Origin: B69-G16 sp964501905
Lineage (GTDB): Archaea > Thermoproteota > Thermoprotei > Thermofilales > B69-G16
Direction: 5' to 3'
Length of the DNA stretch: 64,000 bases
NCBI GenBank assembly: GCA_964501905.1
Contig: CAZCTW010000001.1
Location: forward strand, 206,710 to 270,709
Every line of letters starts with the position of its first letter. The first letter of the stretch is position 1. Both the position numbers and the translations under genes were made by a program. Positions 8,395-15,554 of the stretch are shown in pieces. The notes beneath the pieces are model-generated. The model was given only the letters and a program-made list of their open reading frames with translations, had not been told where the DNA came from and did no database searches.

Positions 8395-8425
8395 ACGCTT
8401 AGCTAGTATGCCTTGAGTGTGCTGT

Positions 8426-9433
8426 CTACGGGTCATTAGCCTCCTTGAAGTAGGGGATTATTTTCTCTCCGAATATTTTTATGAGTTTCTCTGGCTCTGG
8501 ACTTGAATTAAGAATAGATACGTGGTTAAATCCCATTTTTGTAAAATACTCTATAATACCGTAATACTCATCGGGGGACGTAACTACGTAACGCCTAGAC
8601 GCTATTTGCTTATCTCCTACTAGAGAGGCATATTCTTCTATTTCTCGGGGATCTCCAATGTCGTATTTAAACACGAACCTAAACATTGTAGATGCCCAAT
8701 ACCTTATTCCTTGAAGTGCTTTTTGAAAATCTTCGTCAAATGAAGTAACTATGAGTACTATCCTAGCCATTTCTTCGGGATCTTTCCCCGCATCTCTTGC
8801 CGCCTTATAGAACGTATTTAGAAGCTCATTTCCACGCTTTTTAGCCGTCGTAGCCGATACTACTATTCCATCTCCATACTTGCCTGCTAAGCTGGCGGCT
8901 TTAAAACCGCTGGCGGCAACGTAAATCGGTATTTTATACTCTTTCGGTTTAGTATAGAGATTGGCGTTTTTAAGAGTAAAGTATTTACCTCTAAAGTTTA
9001 CAAATTCTCTCTCCCATAGAAGTCTGATAATCTTTAGAGCCTCCTCTAAACGCTCAATTCTCTCCCTAGGAGAGGGCCACTTATAGCCTAGAGGAACCTC
9101 GTTTATGGCTTCGCCCGCCCCAACTCCTAGGAAAATTCTTCCTGGATATAAATAGCCTAGAGTCGCGAAAGCCTGCGCTACTATAGCTGGATGGTATCTA
9201 AGTATTGGAGAAGTAACCAACGTGCCTAGTTTAGCCCTCCTTGTCCTCTCAGCGGCTGCTGCAAGCCATACCCAGGCGAAAGCGCTATGAGCATTTGTAT
9301 GAATCCAAGGATGGAAGTGATCTGAAGCTGAAATAGAGTCAAAGCCGTATTTCTCAGCCAATATAGCATGAGAGAGCCCTACATCGGGGGCAAACATCTC
9401 TAACGGGATATCATAGATAAAGGATACCTTCAT
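8426..9433 (-). CDS. LLM-class F420-dependent oxidoreductase (F420-glucose-6-phosphate dehydrogenase-like)
   Basis: Luciferase-like (beta/alpha)8 oxidoreductase of 335 residues. The N-terminal segment SISASDHFHPW, then SPILRYHPAIVAQAFATL, FLGVGAGEAINE and PIYVAASGFKAASLAGKYGD are typical of the F420-dependent sugar-phosphate dehydrogenase and methylene-tetrahydromethanopterin reductase relatives. The DHFHPW motif points to the FGD subgroup, which oxidises glucose-6-phosphate with coenzyme F420. Its promoter region is shared with the divergent EIIC gene and carries inverted repeats and motif copy 3, so co-regulation with sugar uptake is likely. The true substrate and the presence of F420 in this organism are inferred. 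Confidence 0.82.
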   Translation of the reverse strand: MKVSFIYDIPLEMFAPDVGLSHAILAEKYGFDSISASDHFHPWIHTNAHSAFAWVWLAAAAERTRRAKLGTLVTSPILRYHPAIVAQAFATLGYLYPGRIFLGVGAGEAINEVPLGYKWPSPRERIERLEEALKIIRLLWEREFVNFRGKYFTLKNANLYTKPKEYKIPIYVAASGFKAASLAGKYGDGIVVSATTAKKRGNELLNTFYKAARDAGKDPEEMARIVLIVTSFDEDFQKALQGIRYWASTMFRFVFKYDIGDPREIEEYASLVGDKQIASRRYVVTSPDEYYGIIEYFTKMGFNHVSILNSSPEPEKLIKIFGEKIIPYFKEANDP

Positions 9434-9469
9434 TTAATCCCCGAAATAATATTTGTTTGCGAAATTTTA

Positions 9470-9517
9470 ATACTTTAACCCTTACGAGTAAAGTATGAAA
9501 GTATAACTTAAAAGTTA
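9470..9517. promoter_or_regulatory. Two inverted repeats between the LLM oxidoreductase and EIIC genes
   Basis: ATACTTTA (9470-9477) and TAAAGTAT (9489-9496) are perfect 8-bp arms with an 11-base spacer. A second pair, TAACTT and AAGTTA, lies at 9504-9517 around two A bases. Both lie 36-84 bases upstream of the LLM start and just before the conserved PTS motif. They look like operators for a dimeric regulator; the protein that binds is unknown. Confidence 0.45.
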
Positions 9518-9520
9518 AAG

Positions 9521-9581
9521 TTTCTTGTGCATACCCCCTTTCTTCATTAGGATATTAATATGTTAGGGAGAAACCTTATAT
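9521..9581 (+). promoter_or_regulatory. Conserved PTS intergenic motif, copy 3, with TATA box of the EIIC gene
   Basis: TTTCTTGTGCATACC (9521-9535), AGGAT at 9549-9553 and ATTAATATGTTAGG ending at 9565 repeat the element order of the copies at 4770 and 11982. A separate TATA-like TTATATAAA follows at about 9573-9581, which would start transcription near 9605, about 20 bases before the ATG at 9625. Here the motif lies upstream of the TATA box, a position suited to an activator. Confidence 0.55.
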
Positions 9582-9624
9582 AAACTTAGCAATGAAATTT
9601 CATTTAGAAAATAAAGGTGGTAAG

Positions 9625-10920
9625 ATGGAAATTACAGAGATAATTCTCTTTATAGCAAAAGATATCATAGGAAATCCAGGAATATTCTACGGTCTCCTTA
9701 CTCTAATCGGCTTAATATTGCTAAAAAGACCTTATGACCAGGTAATATCCGGAACTGTGAAAACAATCGCTGGTTTCTATATTCTAGTGCTAGGCGCTGC
9801 CGAATTAATGAACGTAGTAGCTCCTATAGGCGAATGGACTAAAGCTATGCTAGGAGTTACGGGGGTTATCCCGCAAAACTGGTTGATCTTTGGAAAAGCC
9901 ATGACTGACTATCCGACAGAAGTGGCCCTAGCGACTTTGCTAGGTTTCGTGATAAACTTGATTCTAGCTTACATTACGCCGCTTAAGGCTGTATACGTAA
10001 CTGGGCACATCATGATGATATGGGCATCTTACTTCGTCGGAGTTCCCGCCGCTTACAACTTCAGCCGAACCGAGATAGTGTTACTAGCTGGCATTGCGTG
10101 CGGGATATACTACTGGCTTCATACATGGATATGTTACCAGTTCATGAAAGACAACGATAGATTAACGGACGAATGGTCCCTAGGCATAGGCGAGGCACTC
10201 GGCATAGCTACAACCTCGTGGTTAAGCAAGAAGATAGGTAAGAGAGAAGTTAGTACTGAGGAATTGCCGTTCCCTGAGTCACTCGCATGGCTTAGAGACC
10301 CGATGTTATCGGTAGCTGTATTTACTACGTTTATATATCTAATAATAGGCCTAGCCGCTGGTCCTGAGGCTGTAGCGAAGTTCTCCGGCGGAGCCAACTG
10401 GCTAGTTTGGCTATTGCTTCAAGGAATACATTTCGGCGCTGCACTAGCTGCCCTACTGTACGGTGTAAGAATGCTATTAGCAGAACTAGTCCCCGCTTTT
10501 AAGGGCATCTCTGAAAAATTAATACCGGGCGCCGTACCTGGACTCGACTATCCAACCATGTTCCCCTTCGCCCCGACAGCCGTATTCATAGGCTTTGTAG
10601 CCAACTTACTCGGAGGTATACTGGCTACAATAGTGATGGTCGTCTTCCACTTCCCGGTTATCGTGTTGCCTGCCATATGGATGAACTTTTGGACTGGCGC
10701 CATACTAGGAGTTTTCGCCAACGCCTGGGGCGGACTGAGAGCGACTATCATTGTGCCGTTTATCTGGGGCTTTATAGCTCCATTCTTCTGGGGAATAGCC
10801 TATCCGGTATCAGGAATATTCATTGGTGTAGGCACGCAAGATTATACTGACTACGCGGCTATAGGGCCTATATACGGGTACTTCATAAAGTATCTAGCTG
10901 AAGCCCTCGGGAGGGCCTAA
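9625..10920 (+). CDS. PTS EIIC permease, ascorbate-type (UlaA/SgaT family)
   Basis: Polytopic membrane permease that moves the sugar while EIIB phosphorylates it. About ten or more hydrophobic segments are visible across 431 residues, with UlaA-like loops such as FYGLLTLIGLILLKRP near the N-terminus, IPGAVPGLDYPTMFPFAP and GTQDYTDYAAIGP near the C-terminus. I choose ATG 9625 because AAAGGTGG precedes it by four bases; a further in-frame ATG at 9592 has no such site. It is the only EIIC in the window, against three EIIB genes. Characterised UlaA relatives take up L-ascorbate, but related EIICs handle other sugars or sugar acids. Confidence 0.93.
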   Translation: MEITEIILFIAKDIIGNPGIFYGLLTLIGLILLKRPYDQVISGTVKTIAGFYILVLGAAELMNVVAPIGEWTKAMLGVTGVIPQNWLIFGKAMTDYPTEVALATLLGFVINLILAYITPLKAVYVTGHIMMIWASYFVGVPAAYNFSRTEIVLLAGIACGIYYWLHTWICYQFMKDNDRLTDEWSLGIGEALGIATTSWLSKKIGKREVSTEELPFPESLAWLRDPMLSVAVFTTFIYLIIGLAAGPEAVAKFSGGANWLVWLLLQGIHFGAALAALLYGVRMLLAELVPAFKGISEKLIPGAVPGLDYPTMFPFAPTAVFIGFVANLLGGILATIVMVVFHFPVIVLPAIWMNFWTGAILGVFANAWGGLRATIIVPFIWGFIAPFFWGIAYPVSGIFIGVGTQDYTDYAAIGPIYGYFIKYLAEALGRA

Positions 10921-10935
10921 AATACTCCTTTTTTA

Positions 10936-11640
10936 TTAAGCTTTACTCTTAAGTATGAAGTTCAGAATTTTTAGCTCCGCTCTCCTTAGATGTTCGCTCA
11001 CCGTGGTTTTTGAAATGTTCATAAGCTTGGATATTTCATCTAACTTTATTCTGCGGGGCCAATCGTAGTATCCATATCTATATGCGAGATCTAGAATCTC
11101 TAGCTGTTTAGGTGTTAATATAGAGTTTAAATCTACCGAAACGATGTTTTTCTCTAGATAGGAGATTGCTTGTTCAAAAGAGAGTCTCTCCTTGTTTATT
11201 ACCTGCCCGTGCTCTTCTAACATTTTACTAAGCATATTTAGCTCGCTCCTTTCAGGAACTACAGCTATAAATTTACGGAGACCCTTTGACATTATGTAGG
11301 GCGTTAAAACTAGTATTTTCTTAGACATTATTTTATCGTAAAAGTCGCAGAAATTCTTGATCAGTATTAGCGAGCAACACCTCGCCTTCTTCTCCAGTAT
11401 CTTTATGTCCTTTACTTGAGGCATGCTCTCCAAAACATCTATAAATTCTCTGTACTGCGAATGTTCTTTATAACCACATTTTAATAGGGTATAAGCGAAG
11501 CCATTCTTCTTATACACCCCAAATATTAAAGCGAGAACTCCAGACTGTGCCGTAGCCTCAGAGAGCACGCTTCTATAGGGTTTCATGGATATTCTTAAAA
11601 TTATAGGTTGTCCTGATCTGGCATTAAATGGTACAGTCAC
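10936..11640 (-). CDS. HTH_10-type transcriptional regulator (bacterio-opsin activator-like)
   Basis: The last ~55 residues form the HTH_10 domain: LTPKQLEILDLAYRYGYYDW followed by the helix-turn-helix MNISKTTVSEHLRRAELKIL. The upstream ~170 residues have no recognised domain but contain several cysteines and may sense a ligand. The GTG at 11640 is preferred over the TTG at 11652 because GGTGA precedes it by five bases. It lies just downstream of a degenerate HPr copy on the same strand and shares its upstream region. It is the leading candidate for the regulator that binds the conserved PTS intergenic motif, which is an inference from position only. Confidence 0.85.
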   Translation of the reverse strand: MTVPFNARSGQPIILRISMKPYRSVLSEATAQSGVLALIFGVYKKNGFAYTLLKCGYKEHSQYREFIDVLESMPQVKDIKILEKKARCCSLILIKNFCDFYDKIMSKKILVLTPYIMSKGLRKFIAVVPERSELNMLSKMLEEHGQVINKERLSFEQAISYLEKNIVSVDLNSILTPKQLEILDLAYRYGYYDWPRRIKLDEISKLMNISKTTVSEHLRRAELKILNFILKSKA

Positions 11641-11678
11641 AAAGTTCACCAATATAAAATATACATGTGAAAATATAT

Positions 11679-11947
11679 TTATCCCTCTTCTTCTCCAAAC
11701 TTATCTAGCAAATTGGAGAGTTCCAGTATAGCGTTTTTATCAGAGTCGCCTCCTTGGATTACCATTTCATCTCCGTAGTCGGCTCTGAGCGCGGAAACTT
11801 CCAATGCTCTCCTCGCATTTATCGATTGCTCGTTTTCCGTGCTTATTACCGTGATATTAAATTTAAATTTCTTAACCGTTTGGACAAATAAGGGTCTCGC
11901 ATATAACCCTACCATATTGAAAACCTTTACTTTTACCGAGAACGTGT
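11679..11947 (-). pseudogene. Degenerate HPr paralogue without the active-site histidine
   Basis: The sequence aligns with ptsH (4466-4732) over its whole length, including the AAGGTG leader, but is damaged. The ATG position reads ACA (11945-11947), two extra bases shift the first codons, and GLHARPAALFVQ has become GLYARPLFVQ: His15 is tyrosine and two residues are missing. The Ser46 region NAKSILEI is now NARRALEV. The longest open frame from an internal ATG (11915) would lack the first beta strand. It cannot act as a phosphocarrier. A regulatory role is conceivable if it is expressed, but loss of the start makes a pseudogene likelier. Confidence 0.75.
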
Positions 11948-11981
11948 CTGTTGCACCTTGAGATATTTCTAGCGAGTCACG

Positions 11982-12024
11982 TTTTAACGTGATACCTAAT
12001 GTATTAGGATCAATTAATATTTAG
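11982..12024. promoter_or_regulatory. Conserved PTS intergenic motif, copy 2
   Basis: TTTTAACGTGATACC (11982-11996), AGGAT (12006-12010) and CAATTAATATTTAG to 12024 match copies 1 and 3. In this copy CCTAAT-GT-ATTAGG is a perfect 6-bp inverted repeat, and TCACGTT-TT-AACGTGA overlaps its left edge with 7-bp arms. TTAATATTT likely serves as the TATA box for the rightward dehydrogenase operon, giving a start near 12043. Confidence 0.55.
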
Positions 12025-12050
12025 CCTTGATGAAAAGAAATTTCGATAAT

Positions 12051-13046
12051 ATGCTTAAGCTAACTATAGCTTCGGGCACCTTTGGCAAATACGCTCCAGA
12101 GGTCATAGAAATTCTGTCTAGATACTTTACCGAAATCAAAAGAGTAAGATTGAGTAACGATATGAGCGACGAGGAGATAGCCGAAAAACTGGAAAACGCT
12201 GATGTTGTTATAATTGGCGGATTGGGCAGAATTTCTAAAGGAGTTATAGAGCGTACGCCAGCGCTTAAGTTGGTCGCTAAACATGGTATAGGCGTCGATA
12301 ACATAGATGTAGACGCGGCAACTCGACGCGGAATACCAGTTATTTACTGTAGGCATACGATGGAGGAAAGATCTGTAGCTGAACATACCATAGCGTTAAT
12401 CCTATCGGCTATTAGGTGGATTCCTAAAGGCGATAAACTAGTAAAGCAAAATAAGTGGATAGAACGTTCAAGCTTAATAGGAATTGAACTCTATGGGAAA
12501 ACTCTCGGAATTATAGGCTTAGGTGCTATAGGTAGGATAGTAGCTAAAATAGCTAGCAGAGGTTTCGACATGCGCGTTATCGCCTACGATCCCTACGTCC
12601 CAGATGAAATCTTCCAGGAGCTAGGAATTAAAAGAGTCGATTTGGAAACTTTATTAAAGACTTCCGATGTAATAACGCTACATATCCCCCTAACCAACGA
12701 AACTAGAGGGTTACTTAATAGAGAAAGGCTTTCTCTCGTTAAAGAGGGGGCTGTAATAGTGAATACTTCGAGAGGCGCTGTTATAGATGAGAGCGCTTTA
12801 GCGGAGAAAATCAAAGAAGGCAGGATTAAATTCGCCGCACTCGACGTTATGACACATGAGCCTCCGAAACCGGATAACCCCTTACTCGAACTCGATAACG
12901 TAGTCATAACTCCTCATATAGCTGCCTATACTTTTGAGGCTTTAAACAGGATGGATACCGCGCTCACCGAGGATATTATAAGCTTTCTTAAGGGGGAAAA
13001 GCCTAAACGCGTAGTAAATCCCGAAGTATTCAGGGTGAAAACTTGA
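12051..13046 (+). CDS. D-isomer-specific 2-hydroxyacid dehydrogenase (phosphoglycerate dehydrogenase-like)
   Basis: NAD(P)-dependent dehydrogenase. The Rossmann motif GIIGLGAIGRIVAKIA and the catalytic set (Arg in NTSRGAVIDE, Glu in THEPP, His in TPHIAAYT) are all present. I prefer ATG 12051 over TTG 12027, because the TATA-like TTAATATTT at about 12014-12022 puts the transcript start near 12043; this gives 331 residues. No ACT domain follows, unlike many biosynthetic SerA enzymes. It overlaps the next gene (TTGA) and heads a dehydrogenase-cyclase-aldolase operon, so it probably reduces or oxidises a sugar-acid intermediate rather than making serine. Confidence 0.88.
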   Translation: MLKLTIASGTFGKYAPEVIEILSRYFTEIKRVRLSNDMSDEEIAEKLENADVVIIGGLGRISKGVIERTPALKLVAKHGIGVDNIDVDAATRRGIPVIYCRHTMEERSVAEHTIALILSAIRWIPKGDKLVKQNKWIERSSLIGIELYGKTLGIIGLGAIGRIVAKIASRGFDMRVIAYDPYVPDEIFQELGIKRVDLETLLKTSDVITLHIPLTNETRGLLNRERLSLVKEGAVIVNTSRGAVIDESALAEKIKEGRIKFAALDVMTHEPPKPDNPLLELDNVVITPHIAAYTFEALNRMDTALTEDIISFLKGEKPKRVVNPEVFRVKT

Positions 13047-13663
13047 AAATTATAGATATAAGCGAATATATCGAAGAGGGCAGACGCTACTACCCCACAC
13101 TGCCTCCCGTCAAAATCGAATGGTTACGGCATTACGATAAAGGCCACGACCACGAGGTCTCCTATTTATCGATGCCGGTTCACGCGGCGACTCATATAGA
13201 CGCCCCCCTCCACTTTATCCCTAGCGGAGCTTCTATCGACAAAATTCCATTAACGAAGTTTATAGGCATCGCCCAAGTGGTATTTGTAAAGGAAAAAGTG
13301 ATTGATTGCAAAGTATTGAAGACTCTTAAGATTAGAGAAGATATAGTCTTGTTTAAGATGAAGGAGTGGGAAAACCCTCAAGACTACCCATACTTCAGAG
13401 AAGATGCTGCTGAGTATCTTGTAAGGAAAAAAGTTAAACTCGTGGGGGTTGAAAGCCCCAGCGTAGATAGGTTTGGCGATAAGAAATATCCGGTTCATAA
13501 AATCTTACTGAGTGCCGGAGTTTTAATTATTGAAGGGTTAAAATTAAAGCATGTAAAATGCGGTAGGTATTTCTTTCTCTGTCTTCCTTTAAAAATTAAA
13601 GGTATTGAAGGAGCTCCATGCAGAGCAATACTGATAGATTTGGGTGAAGTCTTAAATAAATAA
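13043..13663 (+). CDS. Cyclase/kynurenine formamidase-family metal hydrolase
   Basis: 206-residue protein of the putative cyclase family (kynurenine formamidase fold). The metal-binding signature HAATHIDAPLHF sits near residues 48-59, corresponding to the family pattern HxGTHxDxPxHF, with alanine where glycine is usual. YLSMPV precedes it and a conserved GVESPSVD lies later. Family members hydrolyse amide or lactone-like bonds. It starts at TTG within the stop of the dehydrogenase gene, so translational coupling is expected. Between a hydroxyacid dehydrogenase and a keto-acid aldolase, a lactonase-like role is a reasonable guess, but the substrate is unknown. Confidence 0.78.
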   Translation: MKIIDISEYIEEGRRYYPTLPPVKIEWLRHYDKGHDHEVSYLSMPVHAATHIDAPLHFIPSGASIDKIPLTKFIGIAQVVFVKEKVIDCKVLKTLKIREDIVLFKMKEWENPQDYPYFREDAAEYLVRKKVKLVGVESPSVDRFGDKKYPVHKILLSAGVLIIEGLKLKHVKCGRYFFLCLPLKIKGIEGAPCRAILIDLGEVLNK

Positions 13664-13691
13664 TTGTGTATAAACAGTCAGTGGTGATTAT

Positions 13692-14576
13692 ATGACTGAA
13701 AAACTTTATGGATTAATTCCACCTCTAATTACTCCTTTCACTAAAGACGGGGAAATCTACGAAGAAGCCGTGCAGCGCATATTGGAATTTATAAGCGATT
13801 ATATACACGGCTTATTCCTCTGTGGAAGCTATGGCTCAGGCCCCCTGATGACGATCGAGCAGAGGAAAAAGATGGTAGAAATTACCATGAATAGCTTGCC
13901 TAGAGATTTGAAAATCATCGTTCATGTGGGCTCTACTGACACTTATACATCGGTAACATTGGCAAAACACGCTGAAGACTTGGGAGTAGATGCTATAGCG
14001 AGCGTCCCGCCCTATTATTATAAACATAGAGATAACGCTGTAAAGGAACACTTTAGACGGCTCTTAAATGCGGTCGATATACCCGTTTACGTATATAATA
14101 ATCCTAAAACAGTTGGCTACGCGATTCAACCATTGCTTTTACATGAACTTGAGAATATGGGAGTTAAGGGGGTTAAAGATAGCAGCTTCGACATACTCAA
14201 TTTCATGAATTATAAGAGAGCATGTAGCGAAGATTTCGATATAGTTGTTGGAACAGAGGCTCTCATGTTGCCCTCCTATATAATGGGCGCGAGAGCATTT
14301 ATACCGGGCTTAGCCAATTACTTTCCGGAAATTGTCAGAGAACTTTTCGATACCTGCGAAAAGGGAGATTGGAGCAAAGCCCGCGAACTTCAGTATAAAG
14401 TGTTAACTATTAGGGATATAGCCCATAGCGCTGGGTCGTCTATAGCTGGAGTACACGTGATATTAAAACTCAGAGGCATCGATGCGGGCTATCCCAAACT
14501 GCCATTCACATTGCCTGACGAATATAAAATTAAAGAAATAGAAAGAAAATTATCCGAGTTAGGAATAGAATTATAA
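13692..14576 (+). CDS. DapA/N-acetylneuraminate lyase superfamily aldolase (possible keto-deoxy sugar-acid aldolase)
   Basis: Class I aldolase barrel of 294 residues. It shows the superfamily entry LIPPLITPFTKDGEI, CGSYGSGPLMT in place of the usual GTTGE loop, the tyrosine in YVYNNP and the Schiff-base lysine in GVKGVKDSS. DapA relatives in archaea include 2-keto-3-deoxygluconate aldolases, and the catabolic company (hydroxyacid dehydrogenase, cyclase) favours that over lysine synthesis. The altered GSGP loop, which normally carries the GTTGE substrate-binding residues, argues for a non-DHDPS substrate. It starts at ATG 28 bases after the cyclase gene. Confidence 0.85.
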   Translation: MTEKLYGLIPPLITPFTKDGEIYEEAVQRILEFISDYIHGLFLCGSYGSGPLMTIEQRKKMVEITMNSLPRDLKIIVHVGSTDTYTSVTLAKHAEDLGVDAIASVPPYYYKHRDNAVKEHFRRLLNAVDIPVYVYNNPKTVGYAIQPLLLHELENMGVKGVKDSSFDILNFMNYKRACSEDFDIVVGTEALMLPSYIMGARAFIPGLANYFPEIVRELFDTCEKGDWSKARELQYKVLTIRDIAHSAGSSIAGVHVILKLRGIDAGYPKLPFTLPDEYKIKEIERKLSELGIEL

Positions 14577-14578
14577 TT

Positions 14579-15205
14579 ATGAAGGAGATTACAAAATACA
14601 GGAATAAGGAACTTGATTCCCTTTTCCTAAAAGGTAAATTGATTATGTTTACTGATGCCATCGCCGCCAAAGATTCTAAAATGTTAATTTTAATGTTTAA
14701 AAGACATGAAATAAAATCTATTATTAAAAATTTGGAAATGCTAGCAATAAAGAGTAATAATGTGAGAAAGAACTATAATTCAGTAAAATCGCATTTAAGG
14801 GACATTTCGGACATCCTCTTATTTAAAGAAAACAATCTTTGGTTCTACGAAATTCTCATACCGGTATCTATACTGGCTCTTATAGTTCTTTCTATATACA
14901 ATCCGGGTATGGCTTTAGCTTCAAGTTTGACAGTAATAGTATTGCTTGTATACAATAGCAGAAGAGAAACCGCTAAACTTGTAGAGAAACGAAACCAATT
15001 GGATGCTTTATTTGAAACCATAGGTGGAGATTTACACAGCTTTAGATGCTTAACACAGGAACTAATTAACTACTATGCTAAAAATTCTAGTAAAGCACTT
15101 GGACCACTTTTATTACACTTCATCAAATACCATAACACTGTATACGTAGGTAAGTCAAGATATAGAGGTCTTTACAAAATAGTCATTAAGACCTCCAGAT
15201 CTTAG
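14579..15205 (+). CDS. Hypothetical protein with two membrane segments
   Basis: 208 residues, not recognised. The N-terminal ~95 residues are charged and helical. Two adjacent hydrophobic segments (around residues 95-127, ILIPVSILALIVLSIY and MALASSLTVIVLLVY) form a hairpin, followed by a basic helical tail. The start lies three bases after the aldolase stop, so it is probably the last gene of that operon. No catalytic motif is seen. Confidence 0.6.
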   Translation: MKEITKYRNKELDSLFLKGKLIMFTDAIAAKDSKMLILMFKRHEIKSIIKNLEMLAIKSNNVRKNYNSVKSHLRDISDILLFKENNLWFYEILIPVSILALIVLSIYNPGMALASSLTVIVLLVYNSRRETAKLVEKRNQLDALFETIGGDLHSFRCLTQELINYYAKNSSKALGPLLLHFIKYHNTVYVGKSRYRGLYKIVIKTSRS

Positions 15206-15554
15206 CTCATAGTAAGCCACTCATGCGCTGCCAAGTACTTCCCATTACTATTAATTGCCAGCGGCATTCTGTGAGCATTAACCGGCGTACCTGCTTAGAA
15301 AAATGATAATACCCCTGTAGTAGAGGCATTCTAATCGTAGATCACTCGATCTCTTCAGCTTTGCAACTGTAGGGGGTGCGACTAGATAACGTCGTAACAA
15401 CTACATTCCTGCCGTTTTATCGAGTATAATCATTCTGAGCTTGATTTAGATTGTTAATAATGATTTTTCCTGTAGGTGAAATTAGCGAATTTGAAATCTA
15501 ATTGTTAGAGTATTTTTATGTACCACATTATGCTTTTATCGTTCAGGTGCCAAA
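15206..15554. other. Intergenic stretch with a short coding-like remnant on the minus strand
   Basis: No intact gene is present. Reading the minus strand from about 15290 down to 15204 gives AGTPVNAHRMPLAI and then LAAHEWLTMS before a stop, with broken coding-like sequence upstream to about 15410. It looks like the C-terminal end of a decayed gene that I cannot identify. The last ~120 bases before the glmS remnant are AT-rich promoter-like sequence. Confidence 0.35.
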
